DNA of 64,000 nucleotides from the NCBI RefSeq assembly GCF_000720455.1, contig NZ_JOAK01000002.1:1-64000 (forward strand). Direction: 5' to 3'. Position numbers and translations under genes: made by a program. The notes beneath the pieces are model-generated. The model was not told the origin of the DNA. It did not search any database and was given only the letters and a program-made list of their open reading frames with translations. The DNA comes from Streptomyces virginiae (lineage in GTDB: Bacteria > Actinomycetota > Actinomycetes > Streptomycetales > Streptomycetaceae). Shown here one piece after another: positions 1-8,234 of this stretch. Numbering within the stretch: position 1 is the first letter of the stretch; each line of letters begins with the position of its first letter.

Positions 1-100
1 TGTCCCCGCAGGACGAGCGCGCACCACCGGGCACAACCGAGACAGGCAGCACCGCGCGAGCCGAGGAGACACTCCGGCGGGGCACCGCCCCACACCACCG

Positions 101-144
101 AGCCCCGCCGGCGATTGAGGCGCGGGGCCTGGGGCAGAGCCCCA
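101..144 (+). repeat. GC-rich dispersed (REP-like) repeat, copy 1
   Basis: This element contains two nested inverted repeats: a GCCCCGC arm pairing with GCGGGGC, and GGGGC-AGA-GCCCC. A copy about 95% identical lies at 39225-39269 in the opposite orientation, inside accA1. Units of this kind are, from general knowledge, common between Streptomyces genes. Here it lies downstream of the minus-strand regulator that ends at 166, where it could act as that gene's terminator. Confidence 0.7.
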
Positions 145-165
145 GAACACCAGCCGAGGCCGGCG

Positions 166-1491
166 TCAGACAGAGGCGTGGCGGGTCAGGAACGCTCCCA
201 CGCGCGGGGACCGCTGGTGGGGGACGAGGGCCGCGGCCGTACCCGCGAGCATCGACCGCACCCGCGTCGACTGCACCTCCGTCAGCAGGTCCAGCACCCG
301 CCCACCGGCCCAGGCGGCCTCGTCGGGCGCGTCCGCCCGGGCGAGGTCACCGGCCAGCTCGGCGGTGTAGAGCGCCACGTTCCGGGCGAAGTGCGGGTCC
401 TGCAGGTCCGCCGCCCGCCGCGCGTGCCGGGCCGCGCGGGCGTGTTCCCCGAGCGTCGACCAGCAGCGCGCCTCCAGCGACTCCAGCTCGGCCTCGCCGA
501 AGAAGGACATCCACTCGGGGTCGGCCTCCGCCGGTCCCCGGGAGAACTCCCGGTGGGCCCGCGTCAGCGACTCCTCGCAGGCCTTGCGGTCGTCGAGCCC
601 CGCCCACCCGCCTGCCTCCCGCAGGGCGAGCAGCGCCAGCAGCCGCGGTGAGCCCAGGCCGGCCGCGGCGCGCCGGCCCGCCTGGGCCGCCCGTACCGCC
701 TCGCGCGAGCGACCGGTGTCCCGGGCCAGGAAGGACATGTTGCTGAAGGCGTGCGCCTCCAGGCCCGAGTCCCGGGCCACCCGGGCCGTGGCCAGCGCCT
801 CCGCGTAGTGCGAGCGGGCGTCGTCGAAGCGGCCGGAGTCGTGGGCCAGCCAGCCGACCGAGACGGCCAGTTCACCGGCGCCCGCGTGCAGCCTGTCCTC
901 GGTGGACTGCCGCGTGGCGCCGGCGTCGAGCAGGGCGTAGGCGGTCCGCAGGGGCTCGGACGCCTTGCGGTAGAGGGCGTCCGCCCCGTGCCGGTCGTCC
1001 AGCAGCCGGATCCGGCGTACGGCGTCCTCGACGGCGGCCGCCTCGGACTCGCCGGCGCGTGCGGGCAGCCGGCGGGTGTCGCCGAGCAGGGTGAGGCCGA
1101 GCGTCGCGGCCGCCACGGTCGCGGAGCCGCCCGCCATGAACGCGCGACGCAGCACGTCGCTCTCCTTGGCACTGGAAGGGGAACGGGGGACGGGGACGGA
1201 CACGGGGTGCGGGCCGCGCTGCGCCGAGCGCCCGCGGACGCTCTCGCGGGGGGAGAAGCCCAGGTCGGCCAGGGTGTGGCCGGGGAACATGTGGAGGAAG
1301 ACCCGTTCGTAGGCGTAGTTGGGGCAGCGGATCTCGCCGGACTCGACCCGGCCGATGTAGCGCGCGTCGCAGGAAACCGTTTCTCCGATTTCCTTCGCCG
1401 CCCGGCGCACCAGGGCCGCGAACTCGGCAGGGGAGTGCTGCCCGCGCAGCCGCCGGAACGTGGAGTTGGGTGAGTGGGGGAACGCCGCCAT
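166..1491 (-). CDS. XRE-type DNA-binding regulator with TPR-like C-terminal region
   Basis: About 441 residues. The N-terminal 75 residues contain a predicted Cro/XRE-like helix-turn-helix (SPAEFAALVRRAA ... YIGRVESGEIRCP). A Ser/Pro linker follows, then a short hydrophobic stretch after an RRAFMAGG motif near residue 115. The rest is an alpha-helical, Ala/Arg-rich region with the A/L/G/Y spacing of tetratricopeptide repeats. The overall plan resembles Streptomyces NsdA-like regulators, but I cannot assign a specific member. The start at 1491 was chosen because a GAGAGG ribosome-binding site lies 8 bases before this ATG; an upstream ATG at 1560 has none. The RR-plus-hydrophobic segment looks like a Tat or anchor sequence, but it follows a DNA-binding domain, so export is unlikely. 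Targets are unknown. Upstream at 1594-1608 is a GTTT...AAAC inverted repeat that could be an operator. Confidence 0.75.
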   Translation of the reverse strand: MAAFPHSPNSTFRRLRGQHSPAEFAALVRRAAKEIGETVSCDARYIGRVESGEIRCPNYAYERVFLHMFPGHTLADLGFSPRESVRGRSAQRGPHPVSVPVPRSPSSAKESDVLRRAFMAGGSATVAAATLGLTLLGDTRRLPARAGESEAAAVEDAVRRIRLLDDRHGADALYRKASEPLRTAYALLDAGATRQSTEDRLHAGAGELAVSVGWLAHDSGRFDDARSHYAEALATARVARDSGLEAHAFSNMSFLARDTGRSREAVRAAQAGRRAAAGLGSPRLLALLALREAGGWAGLDDRKACEESLTRAHREFSRGPAEADPEWMSFFGEAELESLEARCWSTLGEHARAARHARRAADLQDPHFARNVALYTAELAGDLARADAPDEAAWAGGRVLDLLTEVQSTRVRSMLAGTAAALVPHQRSPRVGAFLTRHASV

Positions 1492-1729
1492 GGACGTGAC
1501 CTCTCTGGCAAGGAACGCAGCGCCGGTGCGGTGGGTGGTGAAGCTGGGCCCGGCGCGCATGAACGTACCGCCAGCGACGGGGTGTTCACGCGATGTTTAG
1601 CTACAAAACGGATATCTCACCCGCGATCCGCCATGAACTGCCATCCTTTGCGGCGTCTTGGTGCCGCACCCGTTGACGTTCCCGTGCGTTGAACTCATGC
1701 GGATACGGATCGAGGAGGGGTTCCCCTTG

Positions 1730-2143
1730 GTGGAGGCCGGCATGGAGAGCACTGGAACGAACACCGCACCCGAGCCCGGCGCGGCCCCGGACCTTGACCT
1801 GGTGACCGTGCCCGCCCGCCAGGGCCTGGAGGCGGTGGACATCATCCGTCGCGCCGCCGGCCGGTCCGGCCCGGTGGGGCCCGTTCTGCACGACGGGTCC
1901 GGCGACACCCTCGGCTTCCTCGTCCCGCCCGGCACCGCCGATGCCTGGGACCTCCCGGGCAGCGCGTGCACGCAGTCCGACGGGCGGGGGATGCGCTTCG
2001 GCGATGCCGTCTCGCCCACCGCGGGCGCCACGGGCTGGCTGCTCCCGCCGGAGGCCGTCGGGCCGGTGACCGACCCCGAGGTGCTGCGTGCTGCGCTCGG
2101 CGAGGCGGCCCGGCTGATCGAGGCCGCGGACAACTGCCGCTGA
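1730..2143 (+). CDS. conserved hypothetical protein
   Basis: About 137 residues, with no recognised family. The sequence is acidic, Pro/Ala-rich and lacks a signal peptide or membrane segment. A GAGGAGGGG ribosome-binding site at 1712-1720 sits 9 bases before GTG 1730, so I prefer this start over the in-frame TTG 1727, ATG 1742 and ATG 1697. ATG 1697 would place the ribosome-binding site inside the gene. It is divergent from the XRE regulator and 31 bases upstream of the methyltransferase-fold gene, so it may share a transcript with it. Function unknown. Confidence 0.6.
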   Translation: MEAGMESTGTNTAPEPGAAPDLDLVTVPARQGLEAVDIIRRAAGRSGPVGPVLHDGSGDTLGFLVPPGTADAWDLPGSACTQSDGRGMRFGDAVSPTAGATGWLLPPEAVGPVTDPEVLRAALGEAARLIEAADNCR

Positions 2144-2174
2144 CCGCTCCCGGCCGGCCGCCCCGCACAATGGG

Positions 2175-3056
2175 GTGGTGGCGGGCAAGGACAGGAACAA
2201 GGGCAGGCAGCGCGGGCGCGGCGGCGCGGAGGCGGTCGTCGGGCAGGTGGACGGCGGCCGGGCGGAGCTGGAGCCGGACCGTGAGCGCCCCGGCGCCTGG
2301 ACCCTGCTGATCGACGGCGCCCCGCAGTCGCACGTCGACCTGAACGATCCCGCGTACCTGGACTTCTCCTACCAGCGGCGGATCGGCCACCTCATCGATC
2401 TCGCGGCGCCCGCCCGCCGGCCCCTGAACGTGGTGCACCTGGGCGGCGGCGCCCTCACCCTCGCCCGCTACACGGCCGCGTCCCGCCCCCGTTCCACCCA
2501 GCAGGTGGTGGAGATCGACGCCGCCCTGGTGGCCTTCGTACGGGAGCACCTGCCGCTGGACCCGCAGGCGCGGGTCCGGATCCGGGCGGTGGACGCGCGG
2601 GCCGGTCTGGCCAAGGTGCCGGACGGCTGGGCGGACCTGGTGATCGCGGACGTGTTCAGCGGGGCGCGCACCCCGGCGCACCTGACGAGCACCGAGTTCC
2701 TGGACGACGTACGCCGGGCGCTGGCGCCCACCGGGTGGTACGTCGCGAACCTCGCGGACGGGCCACCGCTGACGCACCTGCGCGGTCAGATCGCGACGGC
2801 GGCGTCCCGGTTCACGGAGCTGGCGCTGGCCGCGGATCCGGTGGTGTGGCGGGGGAAGCGTTTCGGCAACGCCGTGCTGGTGGCGGCCGACCGGGAGCTG
2901 CCCGTCGCGGAGTTCACCCGCCGGGTCGCGAGCGACCCGCATCCGGGCCGGGTCGAGCACGGCCGGGCGCTCGCGGACTTCGCGGGCGGCGCGGCCCCGG
3001 TCGCCGACGCCTCCGCGGTGGCCTCGCCGCAGCCGCCGTCCTCCGTCTTCCGCTAG
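2175..3056 (+). CDS. spermidine synthase-family methyltransferase-fold protein
   Basis: About 293 residues with a Rossmann-type SAM-binding fold. A glycine-rich loop HLGGGALTLARY lies near residue 82, the acidic motif VVEIDAALV near 105, and the DVFSGA segment near 157, in the order seen in spermidine synthase and related aminopropyl/methyl transferases. The first 25 residues are basic and Gly/Arg-rich, unlike classical SpeE. Actinobacterial proteins of this type are usually annotated as spermidine synthases, but the true substrate is not evident, so a polyamine role is only inferred. Two GTG codons at 2175 and 2178 are both possible starts. The gene is convergent with the LysR regulator, with 16 bases between the stop codons. 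Confidence 0.75.
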   Translation: MVAGKDRNKGRQRGRGGAEAVVGQVDGGRAELEPDRERPGAWTLLIDGAPQSHVDLNDPAYLDFSYQRRIGHLIDLAAPARRPLNVVHLGGGALTLARYTAASRPRSTQQVVEIDAALVAFVREHLPLDPQARVRIRAVDARAGLAKVPDGWADLVIADVFSGARTPAHLTSTEFLDDVRRALAPTGWYVANLADGPPLTHLRGQIATAASRFTELALAADPVVWRGKRFGNAVLVAADRELPVAEFTRRVASDPHPGRVEHGRALADFAGGAAPVADASAVASPQPPSSVFR

Positions 3057-3072
3057 GGGGTGTCTTCGGCCG

Positions 3073-3984
3073 TCACGCGGAAGGGCTCCCGAGTTCCTCC
3101 GCCACCCGGGCGAAGGCGCGCACGACGCCGCTGCGGTCCGTGGTGCTGGACCACACCAGCGCCCACTGGGTGCTCGGGGCGTCGCGGAGGGGTACGTAGG
3201 TGATGCCGGGGTAGGGGAAGTATCGGGTGGAGTGCTGTGGCAGGGGGCTGACGACCTTTCCGTCCGCGACGAGGGCGAGCACCTCCTGCAGGGTGCGCGC
3301 CGTCGGACCCCGCTTGACCAGCCGTCCGTTCGGCGTCCGTCTCGGCGTCAGCGCCTCCACCCAGTAGGGCGGTGCCGGGCTGCCGAGATCGGCTACAAGG
3401 TGGTCGTCGAGCTGCTCCCACGTCACGGAATCGAGGACGGCCAGCTCGGAATCGGCGGGAACGGCGAGCACGCGCCTTTCGGTCATCACCACCGGGCCGA
3501 CGATCAGATCGGTTTCCTGTACCGGTAGCCACAGGATCTGTGCGTCGACCTCATCGGCGCGAACAAGACCGAACGGATCGGAAAGCCGGGACTCTATCAA
3601 TTGGACTTCGCCGCCGTCGTGGCGTGACTTGAATTCCTCGATCAAAGGCCGAATTTCATGGCCCATGGCTCCGAGGACCCCCACCCGCAACGCCGCTCCC
3701 ACCCCCCGGGCCGAGCAGTTCGCCCTCACGAGCGCGTCCTGGAACAGGTCCCGCGCATGCGCAAGGTCGTCACGAAGGCGGCGGCCGATCGGGGTGAGGC
3801 GCACGGTGCGGGTGGTGCGCTCGAACAGGGTTGCCCCGGTGGATCGTTCCAGCTTCCTGATGACCTGGCTGACCCGGGCCTGAGTGATGTGCAACCGCTC
3901 GGCCGTCCGCCCGAAGTGGAGCTCGTCCGCCAGCGCCAGAAAGACCTCTACGTCCCGCAGTTCCAACTCGGAGCCCCCGTGCAT
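3073..3984 (-). CDS. LysR-family transcriptional regulator
   Basis: 303 residues, the usual size for LysR regulators. A winged helix-turn-helix occupies residues 7-70 (LRDVEVFLALADELHFGRTAERLHITQARVSQVIRKLE, read in pieces), followed by a linker helix and a periplasmic-binding-protein-like effector domain to the C terminus. LysR proteins often act on the divergent gene. Here that is the small secreted protein beginning at 4102, and the 117-base gap would hold the operator. Effector and regulated function cannot be told from the sequence. Confidence 0.88.
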   Translation of the reverse strand: MHGGSELELRDVEVFLALADELHFGRTAERLHITQARVSQVIRKLERSTGATLFERTTRTVRLTPIGRRLRDDLAHARDLFQDALVRANCSARGVGAALRVGVLGAMGHEIRPLIEEFKSRHDGGEVQLIESRLSDPFGLVRADEVDAQILWLPVQETDLIVGPVVMTERRVLAVPADSELAVLDSVTWEQLDDHLVADLGSPAPPYWVEALTPRRTPNGRLVKRGPTARTLQEVLALVADGKVVSPLPQHSTRYFPYPGITYVPLRDAPSTQWALVWSSTTDRSGVVRAFARVAEELGSPSA

Positions 3985-4101
3985 TGATAACTCGCGCTTA
4001 TCGAGATGACCCCAGATTTTACGTAGATCACCCTCCCGTCAACTGGATAGCGTGAAGTCGATCAGTGAGGCCGAATTCATCACAAAGGAGCCCCCCGGAC
4101 C

Positions 4102-4515
4102 ATGAACAAGCTCGCCAAGATCGCCGCGACAGCGGCTTCCGCCACCGCCCTTCTCGCCCTCGCCGGTGCCCCCGCAGAGGCGGCGGCCACGGCGTACAAC
4201 ACGCGCTCGGTGACGCTGGTCGCGGACCCGGTCGCGACCATGCCGGACGCCTGTGTGACCAGGGACGTCTACCTGGCGACCGGCGACTACAAGTGGTCGC
4301 AGATCCTCGGCGGCGCGCGCATCCCCAACCGTGACATATACATCGCGGCCGGCTGGTACACCTGGAAGGACTGCATCATCACCCGCAACGGCTTCTACAA
4401 CCAGCAGTCCTGGCTGTCCAAGCCGGGCTCGGCCACCGCCACCCTGGCCGACACCAACGAGCTGCACCTCTCGGGGACCTACACCTTCGGATCGGAGCTC
4501 GCGCCGAAGTTCTGA
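4102..4515 (+). CDS. small secreted protein, family not recognised
   Basis: 137 residues. A clear Sec signal peptide (MNKLAKIAATAASATALLALAGAPAEA, ending in an AXA site near residue 27) is followed by about 110 residues rich in Tyr, Trp and Asp. There is one probable disulfide pair (DACVTRD and WKDCIIT). An AAGGAG ribosome-binding site lies 13 bases before ATG 4102. A strong terminator follows the stop codon, so the gene is probably monocistronic. It may be controlled by the divergent LysR gene. No function is proposed; the mature size and cysteine pair would suit a small extracellular inhibitor or structural protein. Confidence 0.75.
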   Translation: MNKLAKIAATAASATALLALAGAPAEAAATAYNTRSVTLVADPVATMPDACVTRDVYLATGDYKWSQILGGARIPNRDIYIAAGWYTWKDCIITRNGFYNQQSWLSKPGSATATLADTNELHLSGTYTFGSELAPKF

Positions 4516-4530
4516 GACAGGGTGTGATCC

Positions 4531-4567
4531 GTGAAGGGCCGGCGCCAACGGGGGTGCGGCCCTTCAC
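4531..4567 (+). terminator. intrinsic terminator of the secreted-protein gene
   Basis: A perfect 10-bp stem, GTGAAGGGCC pairing with GGCCCTTCAC, starts 16 bases after the stop codon of the small secreted protein. It can serve both strands because the minus-strand gene also ends nearby, at 4582. Confidence 0.75.
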
Positions 4568-4581
4568 GGAGTACGCCGCCC

Positions 4582-5136
4582 TCAGGGGTCGACGATCTCG
4601 ACCATCGGCGGGTGGTCGTGCCAGGTGCAGAACACCGACACCTCACGGCCGTCCCGGGTGAAGGTGACCCGGATCCAGAAATCCTGCTTCCACACCTGCA
4701 TCCGCCAGCCGGCCGCCGGCGTCGCCGAGACCAGCTCGGCCGAGGAGTCGCCGAGGGAGAAGGTGACCCTGCCGCCGGACACCGGATAGGCCTGCACCTT
4801 CCCCGAGTCCTGGCCGCCCTCCCGCTGCCGGCCGTCCGGGGAGGCGGAGGGCTTCTGCGAAGGCTTGTCGGCGGAGGCTCCGGCGGACGGCGACGCGGTC
4901 GCGCCGGGCGACTGCGAGGGCGAGGGCGAGGGCGAGGCGGACGGGGCCGGCGACGGGGATCCCTGAGGCTGCGCGCGCTGGGTCGAGGAGGACAGCGGCT
5001 GCCCGGTCAGCGGCACCGCGAGCGGCCGGTCGTAGGCCGTGCCCGACATGACGGTGTGGACGCCCCACCAGCACAGCGTCACCGCCGCCCCGGTCGCGAG
5101 CATCCAGGCCATGGCATGCACAAGTCCTCTTCGCAT
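4582..5136 (-). CDS. membrane-anchored protein with Pro/Ser-rich stalk
   Basis: About 184 residues. One N-terminal transmembrane or uncleaved signal segment (residues 9-30, TGAAVTLCWWGVHTV) is followed by a low-complexity Ser/Pro/Gln stalk (about residues 45-100) and a C-terminal globular part of 80 residues ending HDHPPMVEIVDP. The topology suggests an extracytoplasmic domain held off the membrane by a flexible linker. ATG 5136 was chosen, but ATG 5112 has an AGAGGA at a plausible distance and could be used instead. It is divergent from the two-component genes beginning at 5216, so it is a candidate accessory or target of that system. No enzyme family recognised. Confidence 0.7.
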   Translation of the reverse strand: MRRGLVHAMAWMLATGAAVTLCWWGVHTVMSGTAYDRPLAVPLTGQPLSSSTQRAQPQGSPSPAPSASPSPSPSQSPGATASPSAGASADKPSQKPSASPDGRQREGGQDSGKVQAYPVSGGRVTFSLGDSSAELVSATPAAGWRMQVWKQDFWIRVTFTRDGREVSVFCTWHDHPPMVEIVDP

Positions 5137-5215
5137 CAGGGCACATACTGCACCACGCGCCACAACAGTGGCCCGACACCCCGTGCGGTCGCCCGGATGG
5201 ACTACGGTGCGGCCC

Positions 5216-5905
5216 ATGGCAAGTGTGCTCGTGGTCGAGGACGACCAGTTCGTACGTTCCGCCCTCATCCGGCACCTGACCGAGGCCTCGCACACCGTGC
5301 GGAGCGTCGGTACGGCCCTGGAGGCCCTGCGCGAGGTCGCGCACCACCGCTTCGACGTGGTCATCCTCGACCTCGGCCTGCCCGACCTGGACGGATCCGA
5401 GGCGCTCAAGATGCTGCGCGGCATCACCGACGTCCCCGTGATCATCGCCACCGCGCGCGACGACGAGGCGGAGATCGTCCGGCTGCTCAACGACGGCGCC
5501 GACGACTACCTGACCAAACCTTTCTCCGTCGAACACCTCTCCGCCCGGATGGCCGCCGTCCTGCGCCGCGCCCGGGCCGCCGCCGGGGCCGAACCGCCCT
5601 CGCGCGTCCTGCGCGTCGGCGGCCTCGCCATCGACCCGCTGCGCCGCCAGGCCGAACTCGACGGGGCGGTGCTGGACCTCACCCGCCGGGAGTTCGACCT
5701 GCTGGCCTTCCTCGCCGGCCGGCCGGGCGTGGTCGTGGCCCGGCGCGAACTGCTCGCCGAGGTCTGGCAGCAGTCGTACGGGGACGACCAGACCATCGAC
5801 GTCCACCTGTCCTGGCTGCGCCGCAAGCTCGGCGAGACCGCCGCCCGGCCGCGGTACCTGCACACCCTGCGCGGGGTCGGCGTGAAGCTGGAGCCACCGC
5901 AGTGA
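5216..5905 (+). CDS. OmpR/PhoB-family response regulator
   Basis: 229 residues. The receiver domain (1-115) has the acidic pair D9/D10, the phosphorylation site D52 in VVILDLGLPDLDG, T79 and K101 in the TKPF motif. The C-terminal winged-helix DNA-binding domain (about 130-225) ends with the typical LHTLRGVGVKLE. The gene precedes the histidine kinase by 7 bases, so the two form a co-transcribed pair. ATG 5216 is the first start that gives the canonical receiver N terminus. The signal sensed is unknown; the divergent stalked membrane protein is a possible partner. Confidence 0.92.
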   Translation: MASVLVVEDDQFVRSALIRHLTEASHTVRSVGTALEALREVAHHRFDVVILDLGLPDLDGSEALKMLRGITDVPVIIATARDDEAEIVRLLNDGADDYLTKPFSVEHLSARMAAVLRRARAAAGAEPPSRVLRVGGLAIDPLRRQAELDGAVLDLTRREFDLLAFLAGRPGVVVARRELLAEVWQQSYGDDQTIDVHLSWLRRKLGETAARPRYLHTLRGVGVKLEPPQ

Positions 5906-5912
5906 TGCCGCG

Positions 5913-7319
5913 ATGAGATGGGCCCTGGTCAAGGTGTGCCTCGCGGTCACGGCCATGGTGGTCGTGGCCTTCGCCGTACCGCTCGGTCTCGTCGTCCAGG
6001 AGATGGCCAGCGACCGGGCGTTCTCCAACGCCGAGCGGCAGGCCGCCACCATCGGGCCGACCCTGTCGATCACCACCGACCCGGTGCAGCTGCGCAAGGC
6101 GGTGGAGTCCACGCAGATGGGCGCCGCCCGGCGGATGGCCGTACACGTGCCCGCGATCGGCGACAGCGCGCCCGTGAGCATCGGCGAGGGCCGGGCGGGC
6201 GAGCGCGCCGTCGCGGAGACCCGGCGGATGGGGCGGGCCACGACGGCCAAGGTGTCCGGCGCGGGCTCCGCGCTGCTCCAGCCGACCGCACTGGGGTCCG
6301 GCGACATCGCCGTGGTGGAGATCTTCGTACCGGAGAGCGAGGTCAGCAACGGAGTCGCCACGGCCTGGCTGGTCCTCGCGGGCGTCGGACTGGCCCTGAT
6401 CGTCGGCTCGGTCGCGGTCGCCGACCGGCTCGGCGCCCGGCTGGTCCGGCCGGCCGAGCGGCTCGCGGACGCCGCGCACCAGCTCGGTGAGGGACGGCTC
6501 GGGGCACGGGTGCCCGAGGCCGGGCCGAAGGAACTGCGCTCGGCGGCCGTCGCGTTCAACGCGATGGCGGACCAGGTCGTCGAGCTCCTGGCCAACGAGC
6601 GGGAGCTGGCCGCCGACCTGTCGCACCGGCTGCGCACCCCGCTGACCGTGCTGCGGCTCAACACGGCCTCCCTCGGGGACGGCCCGGCCGCCGAACAGAC
6701 CCGGGCGGCGGTGGAGCAGCTGGAGCGCGAGGTCGACACGATCATCCGCACGGCCCGGGAGCAGCGACCGGCCACCGGACTGGTCGGAGCGGGGGCGGGG
6801 GCGGGATGCGACGCCTCCGAGGTGATCCGCGACCGGATGGACTTCTGGTCGGCGCTCGCGGAGGACGAGGGCCGAGAGGTGCGGCTGGCGGGCGTGGACC
6901 GTACGGTACGCATCCCGGTGGCGCGGCCCGAACTGGCCGCCGCCCTCGACGCCATGCTCGGCAACGTCTTCCGGCACACCCCCGAGGGCACCCCCTTCGC
7001 GGTGGACGTCCACGACGCGGGCGACGCGGTGATCGTGCTCGTCTCCGACGCGGGCCCCGGCATCTCCGACCCGGACGCCGCCCTGCGCCGCGGCAACGAC
7101 GGCGGCCGGGACGGGTCCACGGGCCTGGGCCTGGACATCGTGCGCCGGGTCGCGGAGTCGACCGGAGGCGACGTACGGCTGGGGCGTTCGGTCCTCGGCG
7201 GCACCGAGGTCCGGGTGTGGATCGGCCTGGACGGCCGGAGCGCGGGCGGCCCGGGCGCGGGGCGGACCGGCCGCGGCCGACGCGGCAACCGACGTAACCG
7301 GGGGCGCGCCACGCCGTGA
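5913..7319 (+). CDS. sensor histidine kinase, HAMP type
   Basis: 468 residues. Order of parts: a transmembrane helix at 7-30, an extracytoplasmic sensor of about 115 residues, a second membrane helix around 150-172, then a HAMP linker. The dimerisation/phosphoacceptor box is ELAADLSHRLRTPL with His near residue 235. The ATPase domain has an N box (LDAMLGNVFRHTPEG), G1 (DAGPGI) and G2 (GSTGLGLDI). It should phosphorylate the response regulator encoded just upstream. The last 35 residues are Gly/Arg-rich and disordered. Ligand unknown. Confidence 0.92.
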   Translation: MRWALVKVCLAVTAMVVVAFAVPLGLVVQEMASDRAFSNAERQAATIGPTLSITTDPVQLRKAVESTQMGAARRMAVHVPAIGDSAPVSIGEGRAGERAVAETRRMGRATTAKVSGAGSALLQPTALGSGDIAVVEIFVPESEVSNGVATAWLVLAGVGLALIVGSVAVADRLGARLVRPAERLADAAHQLGEGRLGARVPEAGPKELRSAAVAFNAMADQVVELLANERELAADLSHRLRTPLTVLRLNTASLGDGPAAEQTRAAVEQLEREVDTIIRTAREQRPATGLVGAGAGAGCDASEVIRDRMDFWSALAEDEGREVRLAGVDRTVRIPVARPELAAALDAMLGNVFRHTPEGTPFAVDVHDAGDAVIVLVSDAGPGISDPDAALRRGNDGGRDGSTGLGLDIVRRVAESTGGDVRLGRSVLGGTEVRVWIGLDGRSAGGPGAGRTGRGRRGNRRNRGRATP

Positions 7320-7371
7320 CCGGGGGCGCGCCTAGCAGGCGGGATGTCCTCGTCTCGGTACGGTCCGCGGC

Positions 7372-7536
7372 ATGGACACCCTCATCTTCGGCGGGCTCCT
7401 CGCCACGCTGATCGCCATGTACCGGGAGACGTCCCGGATGGTCGTGCTCGGGGCGTGGTGGGTCATGCTCATCGCCGTCTTCCTGCTGATGGCGCACCAC
7501 ATCACCAGCAGCCTGGCCCTGACGCTGAGCTACTGA
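7372..7536 (+). CDS. DUF5993-type small membrane protein
   Basis: 54 residues, MDTLIFGGLL...LALTLSY. Two hydrophobic helices flank a short YRETSR loop and a conserved HHI(T/S)SSL end. The size, the two-helix plan and the position directly in front of a DsbB-like gene match the DUF5993 family as I know it. The stop is 2 bases from the DsbB-like ATG, so the pair must be co-translated. A role as a small subunit or assembly factor of the thiol-oxidising membrane protein is inferred, not shown. Confidence 0.7.
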   Translation: MDTLIFGGLLATLIAMYRETSRMVVLGAWWVMLIAVFLLMAHHITSSLALTLSY

Positions 7537-7538
7537 CC

Positions 7539-8189
7539 ATGGCCACGATCGAGAGCCTCATCCCGGAGACCGCGCCCGACGCCGCGCCGCCGGGCAAGGT
7601 CCAGTACTGGTTCGCCTGCCTCTTCGCCATCGGCTGGACGGGTGTGGTCTGCGTCGGCCTCTTCCAGCAGTTCAGGGTCTGGGAGCACCCGTGCCCGCTC
7701 TGCGTCGTGCAGCGGATGTTCATGCTGCTGGCGGCGATGGGAGCGGCGTACATCGTCCGCACGGCGCTGCTGCGCGGCTCGGTGACGGGCCGCCACTACA
7801 TGACGGGCTGGGGCCTGGCGCTGGTCGCGGTGGCCGGAGGCTCCTTCGCGTCCTGGCGGCAGACGACGCTGCACATCCTGCCCGGTGCGAAGGGATACGG
7901 GAGCGAGGTGTTCGGGCTGCACCTGTACGTGTGGGCCCTGATCCTCTTCCAGGCCTCGGTGCTCGTCATCGGCATCGTCCTGGCCACCGCGCACACGACG
8001 GCGGACCGCAGCGTTCCGGCGACGGGTCCGGGGCTGCTGCGGACGGCGGGGCTGTTCGCGCTGTGGTTCCTGGGCGCCGTCATCGCCGTGAACATGGTGC
8101 TCGTCTTCCTGGAGGAGGGCTACCACTGGTTCCTCCCGGATCACCCGAACCGGTACCGGTTCTTCGACGAGGTCGGGATGCTGGGCTAG
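7539..8189 (+). CDS. DsbB-like disulfide-bond formation membrane protein
   Basis: About 216 residues with four or five predicted membrane helices. The CPLC motif (in WEHPCPLCVVQRMFMLL, near residue 53) at the start of the second helix is the quinone-facing redox pair of DsbB. After CPLC I see no further cysteine, so the second periplasmic pair that classical DsbB uses to oxidise DsbA is missing. The long C-terminal tail ends HPNRYRFFDEVG. It probably takes part in thiol oxidation at the membrane with the DUF5993 protein in front of it. The unusual cysteine content makes the partner uncertain. Confidence 0.78.
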   Translation: MATIESLIPETAPDAAPPGKVQYWFACLFAIGWTGVVCVGLFQQFRVWEHPCPLCVVQRMFMLLAAMGAAYIVRTALLRGSVTGRHYMTGWGLALVAVAGGSFASWRQTTLHILPGAKGYGSEVFGLHLYVWALILFQASVLVIGIVLATAHTTADRSVPATGPGLLRTAGLFALWFLGAVIAVNMVLVFLEEGYHWFLPDHPNRYRFFDEVGMLG

Positions 8190-8234
8190 CGGGTGCCCGC
8201 CCGGGCTCCCGTACCGACCGGAAGGAAGCAGCAG

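Noticed and set aside
4643..7312. Long minus-strand open frame (889 codons) across the response regulator and kinase
   Set aside because: Its product is Arg/Pro/Ser-rich low complexity, has no domain, and is antisense to two genes with full motifs; long shadow frames are normal at this GC content.
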